Below, piece after piece: positions 34,282 to 46,889 of a stretch of DNA of 64,000 nt. Each line of letters begins with the position of its first letter. Position 1 is the stretch's first letter. The stretch is from Chinchilla lanigera (lineage: Eukaryota > Chordata > Mammalia > Rodentia > Chinchillidae). Where the stretch lies: assembly GCF_000276665.1 (NCBI RefSeq), contig NW_004955460.1, forward strand, positions 2,091,450-2,155,449, written 5' to 3'. Both the position numbers and the translations under genes were made by a program. The notes beneath the pieces were generated by a model. It ran no database searches. It was not told the origin of the DNA and was given only the letters and a program-made list of their open reading frames with translations.

Positions 34282-37200
34282 TCTACAAAGGCATCATAAA
34301 TGTTGAATTCTTTCCTGTTTTTGGAATAGATTTCAAAATGAAGAGTTGATATTATAGTTACTTCTCAATTAATTATTCATAGTATTGACTTTTTTGTATT
34401 GCAGGAAATGTCCTAAAATAGTTAAAAATAGCAGAGGATGCTACAAATTCTATAATTAGAAAAAATGAAAAAGAAAGGAAGAGAAAAAATGACTTTGTAG
34501 TTTTTAGTATTTAGAATATTGAAAATACCATGTACATTAACATAATTGTTTGATGTATTTGGGAGTAAAATTCTAGAAAGGGACTTACCAGTATAAAGAT
34601 ACACGTGGAGGTGTCATCCCTTACAAGGAAAATGGGTTGAAAATCACCAAGTTAAAATAGATTTATTCATAACTTAGAATATCTTTGAATAGAGTGTTTA
34701 GTCTTTTCTGAATCCAAGGGTGATAAGTGATATGTAAAAGCCAAACTCTTTTCAGTCAACAGTTGAAGAAATATTCAATCAGTTCCTCATATTAAAAAGA
34801 GCACTGTGTTTGGGAATCATCATTTTCCAAAAGTGAAAACGAACATATTAGGGGAAACAACCGAAACTGGTTTTGCCGCTTTGTCTCAAAGCCTCGAATT
34901 CTTTATTTCTCCTTCTAGTATATCATCTCATTTGTGGGGGGATATCTTTTAGTCCAATGTCAGCTTTTCATTCATTTTAATGTGGTACATCAAATTCTTA
35001 GACCAGGTCTCAAACCTGTACCTGAGAATGAATTAATGCTAGTTCCTTCAATTCATTGTTTTAGGTCTGGGCATAAAGGAGAGCTCTGCCTTCAGTTTGT
35101 AAGGCAATAAATTTGCTTTTTATTATGAATAAATGGGCACTTAGTACTGAAAAGTTGCAGGCATCATCCAGATGTTTGAAATTTGGAGTAAGCACATTGA
35201 ACTGGTCACATGCAGGCTTCTGTAGCCGAATGCACAATCTGGAGAGAAGATGCATTTGTTTCCAAGGTCTGGAGATTTTAACAGGATCTGCCAGCCACTT
35301 CATTTTCAAGATAATCCTGTCATTGTTTCTCATTAAAAGCAGGGGTGGAGATGGGGTATCCAAAGGCTACAGCTTGGTGGCTTGTGGAAACTGGGTGGAG
35401 ATGTTGTCACGTAGGAACCGTGGAAATAGGCTGGAAAGGAAGAAACCTGTGATCGTGTTACTCTTGGTCACTTAAGGACCTGCACGGTGTGAGTGTGAGA
35501 AGAGAGGAAAAGACAGAAAAAATAGAACTTGAAACTTGGTTCTGTATGCACGAAAGCAACTGGTTTATTCACTCAGACTTTCACTTTTCAAATAAGTGTC
35601 CTTAATCCTTAGCCAGCTGACTCCCAGAGGATATTTTAATTCATTATTTTATCTTTTAAACATGTGCTATCAAAATAACCATTTGTAAAATGACGAAACC
35701 GTCTTCTCAGTCAATCTTCCTTTGATCTACAAAGGCTTGATAAGTAGATGAATTTATTGTCCTGATGATTCATTCAGGGATGTGTATGGCCTCACTCTCA
35801 TCCTTGGTTACTGGTGGCACAGAAGTAGACTGTCACCAACTACTACATGCTCATGCTATTAGAAACACACCAACATCCACCGGGCAAATGACTTCTCCAC
35901 TGTATTCTCATTGAACTGAGAGATTTCCTTTCTTGCCTCTTATAGAATATGCAAAGGGAAATAAAAAAGTTATTTCAAGATAGGTACAACACCAAGATCA
36001 TTGTGACTTCCTATTTCTTCTGGTGAGGAAGACTGTTCCTATCACTAATTTTACCCAGATTAAAGACCCTTGATAGAATTAATAGAGAGATTGGTAATTT
36101 GAATATATATATATATATACATAATATATATATATATATATATCCTTCATTAATGGCAGGATTGCAGCTTCAAAGTACTTCTGTTTCCTTAAAAGAAATT
36201 CATTTCTATTGGAGAAACTAGTATATTTTAGAAATATTAAGAAACTTTTACTATCAGCTTTTAGGAGGGCCTGAAACTTTTCCTTTTAAAGAACTATATT
36301 TAATTATGTCTGACAATAAATTAATAAATAATTGCATTTATATTTTACTATTCATATGTTACATATGTATATATTTGGAACTACTTTTATGTTTATTTAT
36401 ATAAAACATGATGTATGTATATATTTATTTAGTGTATTACATAAAATATACATGCTTAAGCCTGGACCCTATAATGCAAAAATAAAAATGGTGATGGTCC
36501 AAAGAAAAGCATAAAGAGTATAAAGTATAAAACATGTATGATTTGTGCAAACTGCAAGTTAATCAATATCTTTGCAAGTTTTGCAGGGCCTTATAAAAAT
36601 ACTGGTAAAATAAAGTGAAGATTTTTGTGCTGTAGAAAATGATAAGTTTTTCACAGAAGTCTTCCATTTTTCTCTGTAAGCTCTATTACTTTTTAGTTAC
36701 CTGATTACATTGCTCATTAATTTAAAATATTAGTTTGATATCTTCTGTATGCCTGGCATTATGATAGAGCTTTAGGATTAAAAAAATTAACAATACAAAG
36801 ACAGTCTTCTGGGAAATGTCTCTCATATGGAAGAGATGACAAAACTAGTATGCTTAATCATGAACTAAAAGTACTACAATAGCAATATACCAGTAATACA
36901 GGTTCACATATAGGAGAAGTGAATTTTGTTTTTTGTTCAAGATAGTCTGGGAAAGCACAGAAATTTGAAGTTGTCAGAGCTACTTTTGGATCAAAACAAT
37001 TACTACCTCGTCCTACAAAGTGAAACAACTTTCTGAACACAGCTTCTTGCAGGACAAGAAGTGAATATTTCACAGTTTTGTTCTGTTTATGTTTTCCTTA
37101 AGCAAATGGCTGCATTCACAGTTTCCTCTTATACTCCTACCTACACAGAGGTCTATCGGGTCTGAGTCCTTAAAGTCTGGGATCTTAAGTGAGGGCGTTA

Positions 37201-38152
37201 ACTGACATAGAGAAGGGAAAAAGAGAGCTCAGAACATCTGGGAATGGCTACTGAGAAGTGACAGCCAGCGGAGAGGAAGAAAAGCGTAATCATAGACCAC
37301 AGAAGAAAAAATGAAAAGAACCTCAAAAGAAAGAAAAAAAAAAAGTAAAAAGTACTTTGAGGGTATCACAATTAAAATAAGGGTGAAGAGAAGTACTGTT
37401 TGATATTAAAGCAGAAGCTAGTAGCTAAGGCCCCCAAGGTAGACAGGATGAGAGCATTTTCTGTTATGGAAAGGAAGAGTAGTGTCAAATAGGTTGCATG
37501 ATAAAATCTGTTAGGATTCTCTCCATCTCAACATTATATTAATACACAGAGGTTAGGGAGAAGCAAGTCACTATATTCCCACAAATAAATATGAGTTGTA
37601 TGTTGAAATTCCCCCAAACCCTGAAAAGCTTAGCCCCCCTTTAATGTCATTATATATTTTAACCATTTGAAACCAATTTACAGCAGACATTAAAGTTTTC
37701 CTGTCTACAATATAGTTGGCACACAGCACTTCCTATGTTAAACATTTCCAACAAGATCCCATTCAAGCAGTTCCCAAGACTGGTGAAGTTTTGGAGCTTT
37801 GCTTAAGTGGTTCACTTATACAGAGTCATTTCTGAGCCAGGGAGCACAGCACCCTATATCAATCACAGACCCCAAGAAATCCCTGAAATTCTCTCTGTGT
37901 CTCAGGAGGATACACTGTGAAAAATAATAAGGAAGTTCTCGTTTCCTCTGAGACCAGGCCGGTCAGGTTGCAATATACACTTAGACATCTTAAATCTATA
38001 ACTGCTAGTTCTTCTGGAAGGCAACTCAGGGAGGCATGGCAGTGAGGAGAACTGTGGGATTCCTCTTGATGTTGACTTTGCAATGTGTCTGAGCAACACC
38101 AGAACATTTTCTCCTATTTTTATTTCCCTTTATTTCCTCCTCCATCTTGTTC
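34282..38152. other. Unassigned, mostly single-copy-looking sequence
   Basis: Nearly 4 kb with an AT microsatellite (36102-36143) and possibly one more remnant of the 'gcctggcattatgatagagc' class near 36748. The 120-codon frame at 35113-35475 and a 100-codon frame opposite it lack domains. No exon could be supported. Confidence 0.35.
36102..36143. repeat. (AT)n microsatellite, two arms
   Basis: Two AT runs separated by 'acataa', self-complementary and able to form a hairpin or cruciform. Confidence 0.9.
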
Positions 38153-38497
38153 TGTGGTGACTAAATTTAATTATGTCAACTTGATTGGGTTGGGGGTGAC
38201 CTAGAAGCTTAATAAAGCACACTTCTAGGTGTGTCTGGGAGGCTCATGGAAACATGGCTTTGAGCACTTTATGATTCTTTGCCCCTTATTCTCTGGCACT
38301 GTTCCTCTGCTATGCTTCCCAGCTTCAATGTATTAAGCAGCTTTGCTTGACCACACCCTTCTTCCAAGATGATCCTACCATGGAACCAGCTGACCATGGA
38401 CTGAATCCCCTGAAACTATGAGCCAAAGTAAACCTCTCTTCCTTTAAGTTGTGGGTATCTGGCATTGTCTCCCAGTGACAGGAAAGCTGACTAATAC
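38153..38497 (+). mobile_element. MaLR/ERVL-type solo LTR
   Basis: Starts TGTGGTGACTAAATTTAATT and ends GGAAAGCTGACTAATACA, 345 bp. It shares 'cacttctaggtgtgtctggg', 'ggcactgttcctctgctatg' and 'accagctgaccatggactga' with 23637-23977 (-). Flanking five bases are TGTTC and TCTTC, four of five identical. Followed by a pyrimidine-rich tract. Confidence 0.88.
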
Positions 38498-38498
38498 A

Positions 38499-38625
38499 TC
38501 TTCCTTTGCTTTTGTTTTCCTTTTCTTTCTTCCTTGTTTTTCTCGTCTTCTCTCTTTCCTTTCCTTTTCCACCTCCTCTTGGTCTGTCTTTCTTCATTTA
38601 TTCTTTTCCATTTTCTCTTTCCCAT
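38499..38625. repeat. Polypyrimidine tract (CTTT/TTCC-rich)
   Basis: An imperfect CT-rich simple repeat immediately 3' of the LTR. Lys/Arg/Glu-rich frames on the minus strand here are artefacts. Confidence 0.85.
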
Positions 38626-40129
38626 GGCACCACATAGACTCAGGTTCATCAAACAGTGAGAACAAAGATCAACACAATTATCTTCCACAAGCATTTAAGT
38701 AAGCAAGCCGAGAAATACATATTTGAGCATACTTACATCAAGAACTCCCCAAACTTCTCTCCAATTAAAAAATTTTTTCATATAAAGTAAAATGACAAGT
38801 TCAAAGTGGCTCTACTGTGCGGTCTGATCATTCTTAGAATGGAAATTCCCTTTGAAAGTAAGGGGTTCTTTCTAAGACTGATGGTTAGATGGATCCACTT
38901 ACTCCAAACTTTGCTCAATATACAGGAAAGTAGTTATACTGATACTTTTTAATGATTAAAAACTTACGTTTTTCATTTTATCACCTAATTTCCCTAAGAA
39001 ATCTTCCTGCTTGAAGGAATGCATTGATCCATTGACCTTTGCTGGTTTTGTGTTTATGCCGTGTTCTCTCCATGTTCTCCTTCTTGTCCTCCTGTGCAGT
39101 GGACATTGGCATGGCCATCACCATGTAGGGTGGCCCTAGCCTATGAAGGACCTGTCATTGCTCTGCAGTTTTGGTACAGTGATGAGTAGACCTAAGACTA
39201 TTTTGGACAGTGAGATGTAAGGAGAATCTCTCTTTCAGTTATGGAAGTGATTCTGCTCAGCACTGTCCTGCCCACATGTGAAAGGGAAATCTCTTTCCCT
39301 CCATTGCTGTTGGCAGTCACCTTATGACCACAAAGCAGATCTTGATGGGATGAAATTGATGTCCCAATGAGCAAAAAAGAAGATCAGAGGGACCTGGAAC
39401 TCTTGCAGGCACTGAGTTCAACCTCCTTAAAACATCTTTGGGATTTCACTTCCCGTTATATTCAGCAATAAATGTCCTTATTCAAGTTATTTTGATTGAA
39501 AGTGGATTAAATGGAGCTAGAAGCATTCCACTAGCTATATTTCATAATTGAAGAAAAGTTATCTTACAAATATTTCAAACAGAGAAGATGGGAAGGAAAA
39601 GAAAGAAGGAATAAGAGACAGAAGGAGTGTGGATTTTTCAAAGAGCTACCAAGTGCGAGCTAAGGTGAAACCATACCTGGTGGCCTCATTCTTGCTCTTT
39701 CTGTAGTGTCAGAGGTATCATCATTTTTTAGGATCTCTGCTTAAATTAGCCCCATTTCTCTCATTTGCTTTTGATCTACAGAGAATGTGATCTAATTTCT
39801 GGACAGGGTCCCAGCATCTGTGTGATTCTGTCCCTGGATGGTCTTGTGAATGTCTCTCAGTTTCCCAGAGGAGAAAACAGGTCACCAATATTTGGTTTTT
39901 CATCCACATTAAAAACTTACACCCATTGCCTGCTCCCTTGCTTTGATTTCTCTCTGGATACCTCGTTCCTTCAGATATAGCATGTTCAAAATCCTGTCAG
40001 AAAAATCATATGAAACTCCCACTGACCACTAGCATTTTCAGTCAAGAACACATCTCTGGTGGAATGTTTCCAACCACCTCTTGATAGCCTCATTTATAGC
40101 CCTGCTCCCCATACCCAGAAAAATGTCCA
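38626..40129. other. Unassigned sequence
   Basis: 39060-39450 may be part of an old repeat but no family was fixed. No gene recognised. Confidence 0.35.
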
Positions 40130-40139
40130 GAGACACAGT

Positions 40140-40350
40140 GTGTCCTTCCAATGCCTGGGTTAGATTAAGATCTCTGTGAAATCTTCCCTGGACAGTTCTA
40201 TCGTCAAGCCCGTTTGATTTCTTTTAACAGTACTTACTACCATCTCATCGCCTGTATGTTGCTCACTTGTTGTTTATTCAATACCTTTTCCTACTAGAAC
40301 ATTAACTCCACGAGGTTAAGAATGTATTCACTGAAGAACCACCAACACCC
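40140..40350 (+). mobile_element. L2 LINE 3' fragment
   Basis: 'gaaatcttccctggacagtt', 'agtacttactaccatctcat', 'tagaacattaactccacgag' follow L2 3'-end order. Probably the same L2 insertion series as the next feature. Confidence 0.6.
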
Positions 40351-40389
40351 AGAAAACTTAGTAAAAATCATCATTTAATAAGGACTCTT

Positions 40390-40980
40390 GGAAAAAACTT
40401 TAATAATTCTTCTCTTTAAAGTCCTCCAAAGGTTTCTTATGTTATTCAAAATTAATACCAAAGTCCTTTTAGTGACCTATGAAGCTCTACATCATCCACC
40501 TCCATTCCTCCAAGCCATCCCTGCTTTGGTCTCCACTGTTCACTCAGCTCCAGCGCGGGACTCTTCACATCTTGGGGACTCCAAACAGCTCTTCTCAGAC
40601 TCTTGGCTCTTCTCCCCTTTTCTCTTCTGCTGTTGGGAGGCTTATTTTGCAGATGTCTGCCCAACTGTCTTCTTCACTGCCTTTAGCTCTCCACTCAGAA
40701 GACAAGGCATTAAAGCTTTCCTTCATGATGTTGCACCAAATGACTTGATCCCACCATGCACTTCTCACTCTTCTTGGCCAGCATGACCTTGCTCTGCAGT
40801 ATTTCCATGAATTTGCAGAATGATCTCTGTATTGGTTCCCTGCCTGTGCCCCTCCTCCAGCCTTCTCACTGTCATATGAGCTTCCTGCAGGCAGTAACTT
40901 TGTTCCGTTGGCTATTATCATCTTACCTGGCATGAAGTAGCCATTCAATAAGCATTGCTCAGTGAATGAATGAATGGTTG
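40390..40980 (+). mobile_element. L2 LINE 3' end
   Basis: 'cttctctttaaagtcctcca', 'ccaaagtccttttagtgacc', 'tatgaagctctacatcatcc', 'gagcttcctgcaggcagtaa' and 'gtagccattcaataagcatt' with a GAATGAATGAAT end reproduce the L2 3' end from the C-terminal ORF2 coding region to the terminal repeat. The 132-codon + frame (40388-40786) and 117-codon - frame lie inside it and are relics or chance. Confidence 0.82.
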
Positions 40981-41640
40981 GGTCAGTGGGTGAATTAATT
41001 AACTAAAGGCTTTGTGTGATCTTTTTAATTATTGGTCTTCACCATTGCATTTATTACAAATATTTTCCCAGTTTCTCATTTGACTTCTAATTTTAGTGAT
41101 ATTTTTAATGGGGGCAGTAATTAATTTTTACACAGTTAATTCTTTTTCTTTTTGAATGCACTTTTCTGAAAAGCCCTTCCAACCCAAACACCTGTTAATG
41201 ATATAACCTATGCTCTCTTGAACTATTTAATGTTGTTTTTCTTTTTATCTTTTAGCATATCTGGAAATTATCTGTAAGTGAATTGTACATTGATTATTTA
41301 AAGGACAATTTTCTGTGTATAACTGATTAAAAATTTATAGTAATTCACCCAGCACCTATTTGGTCTATCTCTTTCTATTTATAGACAATTATAGGAGATT
41401 TTTTTCATGTGTCTTAGGATATTGTTTTAATCAGAATAATTTTATAATGTGGTTTAAAAATGGATAGAAAAATATGCACTCATATTTCTTTATTCAAAAT
41501 TTGTTTCCTTTTCATTTTTAAACTCAATACTGTTGATACTAATTTAAATTGTTAAGCATCTTTGTTAATTAGACTCAGACAGCTTATCAAATATTTTTAT
41601 ATGTCATGATTCTAATGACAGTGTTCTAGTATTGGTGAAG
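40981..41640. other. Unassigned AT-rich sequence
   Basis: Nothing recognised. Confidence 0.4.
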
Positions 41641-42180
41641 CTATAGCTTGCCAATTTTCTCCTCCATACAGTTAGCATTTTCCCATTTGTAATTAGTAAA
41701 TTTTGATGAGTGATACACTGACAATACAAAACCATTCTCAAATTTTGTTCAATTATTTTCTCATCTATTGGTGGATCTTCTCAGTGGTATTTGAAGCATG
41801 GAGTTTTAATGAGGATTCCCTTCATTTCTTCTGCATTTAATAATTGGAATTCTTTCATGGAGAGATCTTCCTTCTTCCTTATTGATTTTTTCAGTTATTT
41901 ATTTATGACAGTAGGATTCATAGATACTTATATTAGTCCATGTATGAAATTCCAATATTATTATTATTTATTTTGTGATTCAAAATGTCCCCAGCTTTGT
42001 TGACTTGGAGGGTCATTTAGATTGGCTTCTTTTTCTTTGGACATGTTCCCATAACTTATCACTTTCTTATTTTGGATGTTTTGAGATTCTGTAGATGCAG
42101 CTTGTATTTTTTACCGTCTAACCCTTTGATTGCCCATTTCGCCAAAAAACATTTGGCTAATTCTCAATTTTTCAATATTG
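41640..42180. mobile_element. Ancient L1-family fragment
   Basis: 'tctattggtggatcttctca', 'gcatttaataattggaattc', 'ttattattatttattttgtg', 'tggacatgttcccataactt' and 'ttgattgcccatttcgccaa' follow the order of a long, common mammalian LINE1-family segment ('ccattggtggatcttgcc ... gacatgcccccatca ... ccatttctccaagg'). Strand not assigned. Confidence 0.5.
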
Positions 42181-43599
42181 TTTATATATTTTGCTACTGT
42201 AGACTTGTTTTTTCTCCATCTGTAACCATTTTTAGACTATAGGGATAATGATTAACCTACCATGACAAGGATAAATTGTTCAGCAATTAGAGAGAATGCC
42301 TATTTTATATTATATCCCCATTTTCCTTTTTAAATTGGTAACTTTGATAAAATCCAATATTATGCTTGGACATTTTTCTACATACAAATGACCTAGATTT
42401 CCAATTTCATGAGTAATCAGACTGCTGCTGTCTATAACACAAAGTAAATTTTAAGAGACCACATCTTCTTCTTCTCTTTCACACAATTGTCTTTCTCCAC
42501 CCTAACATTCTGGGCACCATCTCTATGGACTTGAGGATCCATGTGACACTATACACAACTGACAGCACAGTAGTCTCACACCCTCATTTTCTGGATTCAT
42601 TTTACAGATAAAAAGTGTATTAGAGTAAAATGGCTCCTCCAAGCATACTGAGTGGGTCAAGTTAGGAGCAAAACTCTGTGCCTGGGACAAACAGTTGCTT
42701 TTATTTTGTGTTTTCCATTTAAGTATTCTTTCAGCTCTACCACACCGTTGAAGGATGCAGATTGAAATAAAGTCCTAAGCATCTGGATAGATTAAATTAA
42801 TAAGTGTAAGCCAAAATAGATAGAATATAAGTTATACAATAAACAAAGCAAACACCATTAACAATATAATAAATAACTGCAGAAATTATTCTAAGTAGAA
42901 ATTCAATAGAGTGTAACCTTAGGTGAGGCTAGTATTGGAGCTCTACCCTATCCTCCATGTTGGACCTTCAAGCCTTTTCAGTATTCTGTTACACATGTGG
43001 TGAGTGCACTCCTATGTTGTCCAAAGTCAAGGCTATTTCTCCTGGCTCAGCTTCCAGGGGAGTATGTCAAACCCAAAGTAGAAGTTTCATGTCAGTGGTA
43101 AACATGATCATGAATGTCCTTATTTTAATTTAGGAATTAATTTACTATTTATTTTAAAATTTACCTCATCATCTTTACAAGGTTCTAATAGTTTATTTTT
43201 GGACCAATGTCTTCTATTTTGCTCTAATGGCCTTTACATGTGTATGTCATTTTGTGTCTGATACATATTAGTTTCATTTAGAGATTAAATTATAACAATC
43301 TGTTATGAATTGGTAAAAATGCAATAGGAAAAAAATGCTAGGAAATGGTAAATGGATAGTTCTCTAAAGTAAAAGCTATCTTACTTAAGAAAATGTGTAT
43401 CTTTAAGAATATTCATAAACTTTCATTTAAAAACTTATATTTATGTAGTTGAAAAGAAACATTATTCCACTTCAGGTCATTTAGCTAAATAAGAAAAGTC
43501 TAATCTTAAAAAGAAATAAAAGCATGACTTTTGACTTTGTCTGCCTAAATATATTATTAATCATTTGCTTGGTGTAAGACAAAGTATCTCAGGAGATAT
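42181..43599. other. Unassigned sequence with a MIR remnant
   Basis: A diverged antisense MIR is likely at 42590-42690 ('cattttacagataaaaagtg', 'aggagcaaaactctgtgcct'). The rest is unassigned. Confidence 0.4.
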
Positions 43600-44087
43600 G
43601 GCTTGCATTTTTCTTAGCAAGAAGAACAGTGAGCCTCAAGAAGTTCCCAAAACAGGAGGATATGTTCTGTTACATGGCCAATGGGAATTAAGATAATTGA
43701 TGGAATTAAGGTTGACAGTCAATAGGAAGAGTCGTCCGGTTTATCCAGATAGATCCAGTGAAATCACAAAGGTCCTTCAGAGCAGAAGAGGGAGGCAGAA
43801 GGGAAAGTATGAGTCAGAGAGAGGGATTTGAAGATGTCATGTTGCTGCCTTTATTGATGGAGGATACCACAAGCCAAGAAATGCAGGCAGCTCTAAAAAC
43901 TGAAAAATACATGGAAATAGATTCTCTTTTGCAGGCTGCAGAATAAACACAGCTCTACCAACATCTTAAATTTAACTCAGTGAGACTCATTTTGACATCT
44001 GTTTTCCAGAAATATAGGACAAATCTATACAGTTTCAAACTACTAAGTTAATGGTATTTGTTCTAGCAGTAACGGGTAATGAATATG
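43600..44087 (+). mobile_element. MLT1C-like MaLR LTR
   Basis: 'gaggcagaagggaaagtatg', 'gagtcagagagagggatttg', 'ccacaagccaagaaatgcag', 'gcaggctgcagaataaacac', 'ctcagtgagactcattttga' and the end 'ctactaagttaatggtattt' follow MLT1C order closely. Left boundary approximate. Confidence 0.78.
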
Positions 44088-44379
44088 CTTTTACATGAGC
44101 TCCTACCTACAATAAAAACAAGGTTTTAAAATATGTAATGATTATGAAAGAGGTGTAGGGATTAATGAGATGAGTATTTCAAAACCTGAAATACCGATCT
44201 GAGACTGTGTGACATTCTGAAAAGGCAAGAGTATACTACAAAGTTTGGAAAGTAGAACTTCTAAAAGTTTAGCAAAAAGTTTGCATTACTCCATAACATG
44301 AAGTTTTGAAAGGAAATATAACTTTAGAAGGTTGGAAAGTTCTCAAAAGATGTAATTATGACTGCATAATCCTATAGAT

Positions 44380-45160
44380 TGAATTGTATGAAGCCACAGA
44401 AGGCATGCTTATCAAATATGTAGATGGCATGAAGCCTGGCAAGAGAATGAACACATTGTATGTCAGAACCAGAATTGAAACAACAAAAAAAATCTTGTCA
44501 GTCTGTAGCAATGGGATGAATCTCTAAAAAGATAGAAGTTAACAGGGATTAACATAAGATCCTACACTTTGGTCCAAAAATCCAACTGCCCAAACGCACT
44601 TGGAAGTGATATAGCATAGCGAAATGTGATAAAGCGACTGTTGAGTTTTAATAAACCAAAAAGTTACAGAGCTATGATAATGAAATAATAGAAGTGCTAA
44701 ACATATCAAAAAAGTTCTTTTTCTGTCATTGTCTGCTGGTCAGATCATATGAAGAAATTGATAGTGTTGGATGTGGTATAGAAAAGTGTCAGTAAAACAA
44801 GTATACATTGCACGCCGTAATAATAAATCACAACTGAAAGTGTTAGAGCATTATGCTAAAGAAAAGACAATTTGAAGTTAAAGGAGAGGAGGGGAATGAC
44901 AGTCTCAGCAAATATTTTAAGGACTTAACAATCAAAAATGCTGGGTTTATTGTAATTGGATTGAAAAAGTAGGACTGGATCAGTGAGTCAAAGCTCTGGA
45001 AAATTAGACTTCATTTAATATAAAGAGAAACTACAATGTCTAAAATTTACAGGGGGTGTTTAAAGAGTGGGTTCGGCCTCTGTGGAGTCCTTTAACACAT
45101 ATTAAACTACTACTTAGTAAAGAGTGGTGTAAAATTCATTCGAACAGTGAAAAAATGTAG
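44380..45160 (+). mobile_element. CR1/L3-like LINE relic
   Basis: Ordered blocks correspond to the C-terminal part of the reverse transcriptase of CR1/L3 LINEs: 'tcaaatatgtagatggcatg' (KFADDTK-like), then 'gatcctacactttggtccaa' (CKVLHLG-like), 'gtctgctggtcagatcatat' (ALVRPHLEY-like), and later 'ataaagagaaactacaatgt' (DIRKNFL-like) with the expected spacing. Frames are destroyed. This LINE lineage stopped moving before placental mammals diversified, so the copy should be very old. Confidence 0.55.
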
Positions 45161-45972
45161 ATCATATTATCAAACACTTTCGGTTGTTATATCTGAAAAA
45201 TTGGCTGAGAAATAATTACGGTATCAATCTTGTTTTTAATAATTCCTTACAATAAGATTAATTGATTGGGCAGAATGCCTCTACCTCACTAATAACAAAC
45301 TATATTATATCAATGTGAAAAGACTTAGAGATGAGTAGAAAAAAATAAGTGCCAAGGAACTTAGAAAGACTTATTTTCTTGCTGTGGCTCTTCATGGGAT
45401 GATACGTACTGAAAACATCAAACATGGAGATGTTGATTTCATAGGGAGTTAGGTCCTCAAAAGAGCTGACTAATATTGCATTGTTAAACACAGAGGAAAA
45501 GATGCTAATGAAATGGTCAGCGGTACTGTTGTACTAGTAAATGCATATTTCAAATAGGAAATATCACATTCTTGTTTCTGAATCCCTAGCACTACCCCTT
45601 CTATCTGTCTATCAAAAAGAAGTTATAAAGTCAAAGACCTGAGCACTGGAGCCCCCGGACACTCATCTCTGTTTCATTTCATTGCTCTGCACTGAAATTG
45701 CTAACATCCCTTCCATTCCACGAAGGTATATTAGATCATATTTTCCCCCAAATCAACAAAAAGAATGGGACAGGCTTAAAGGCGAGGAGAAAAAGATACT
45801 TTGAAACTGTGATTTCTATTCAAGGTCTTCTTGGAAAAAGCTAAACTGTGAGAACTTCTGAGATCCAGTTAACAGAACCGTACTTAGAAAGAGAGTAATG
45901 TGAAAAAGAACATACTCAGATGAGAAGGGAGAAATCATCTAAGAGACAGAGTAAGTTTTGCCTTTGTCACAG
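45161..45972. other. Unassigned sequence
   Basis: Nothing recognised. Confidence 0.4.
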
Positions 45973-46430
45973 TGATGGTTAATTTTGTGTTTCTGTTTGG
46001 CAAGGCTATGGAACCTAGTTTTTAAATCGATGCTCGTCCACATACTGCTGAGAGGCTATATCTTAGATGTCACTAATGTTTAAATCAACATACTTTGAGC
46101 AATATATTATCCCTTATTATGTGAAGGGTCTTATTCAATCAGCTGAAGGATCTAAGGAAGAAAGAATTTGTCTCTTATCGGGTTAATAATATCCCTTAGT
46201 TATTGTGGGCTGATCAGGTCTGTAATCTCTTGAATGATTGTAAGAAGAAGGTTAAATAATAAAAGGCAAGTGGAATCATTTCAGGGCTTCAGGAGGATCC
46301 AAGTCCTCTCATAGAATTCGAGATTCTCTCATGGTGAAGACCAAGTGGCCTGTATTTATTTGGTCATCAGGAGAAGGGAGGGGAGTACTCAAGAAGGGCA
46401 GAATTAGTCAAGAACTTCTCCAAGTGAGGT

Positions 46431-46463
46431 ATTAAATTAATCCTTAATAAGGATTAAATTAAT
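46431..46463. repeat. Short palindrome
   Basis: Arms of 16 nt (46431-46446 and 46448-46463) are reverse complements with one mismatch and a 1-base spacer, centred on 'ttaatcctta a taaggattaa'. Confidence 0.9.
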
Positions 46464-46528
46464 ACACCCAGGGGTGAGATCCTTGAGGCTATAGTCTTTA
46501 TCTAGTTGAGATCTGATCCAGTTGTCCT

Positions 46529-46679
46529 GGATGTGAGGGCGATCTGGCTGTGACATCTGTCACCCCATTGATTGCCTGGGTTGATTCATCTGATCTGGCT
46601 GGCTAGGCAGGTGTCCCTTTCCTCTCTCAATGCTCCATGTGCATCCCTCCCGAAGCTGTGTGCTCAGTCAAAGAGGATG
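46529..46679 (+). pseudogene. 7SK RNA pseudogene, nucleotides 1-151, sense copy
   Basis: Starts with GGATGTGAGGGCGATCTGGC, the exact 7SK 5' end including the GAUC-containing 5' hairpin that binds HEXIM in the functional RNA, and runs without indels to nucleotide 151. Most differences are C to T or G to A, many at CpG, which is neutral decay. No proximal sequence element or TATA box typical of the type 3 Pol III promoter was seen upstream; the flank is LTR sequence. It stops where the inverted second copy begins. Confidence 0.88.
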
Positions 46680-46700
46680 TCCAAGGACACCTGGACACCT

Positions 46701-46889
46701 GAGAGCTTGTTTGGAGGTTCTAGCAGTGGAGCACAGCTACTTCTATACCCTTGATTGAGGAATGGTCCTCCTCTACTAGGGATGGTCATCCTCTTTGACT
46801 GAGCACACAGCTTCGGGAGGGATGCACATGGAGCATTGAGAGAGGAAAGCGACACCTGCCTAGCCAGCCAGATCAGATGAATCAACCCA
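46701..46889 (-). pseudogene. 7SK RNA pseudogene, nucleotides ~49-238, antisense copy
   Basis: The minus strand reads 7SK from about nucleotide 49 to about 238: the shared 49-151 segment, then 'accatccctagtagaggagg', 'caatcaagggtatagaagta' and 'gctagaacctccaaacaagc'. Over 49-151 it differs from the sense copy at only one base, while both differ from 7SK at the same many sites, so the copies share one decayed source or were duplicated after decay. The 7SK 3' third and terminator are missing. Confidence 0.87.

Noticed and set aside
35061..35475. 100-120 codon frames on both strands
   Set aside because: No domain or exon signals; treated as chance.
40388..40948. 132-codon (+) and 117-codon (-) frames
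   Set aside because: Both lie in an L2 3' end; the + frame may hold remnants of L2 coding sequence but is not a host gene.
46572..46885. The same peptide predicted on both strands
   Set aside because: A result of the 7SK inverted repeat, a non-coding RNA pseudogene, not of a duplicated protein gene.
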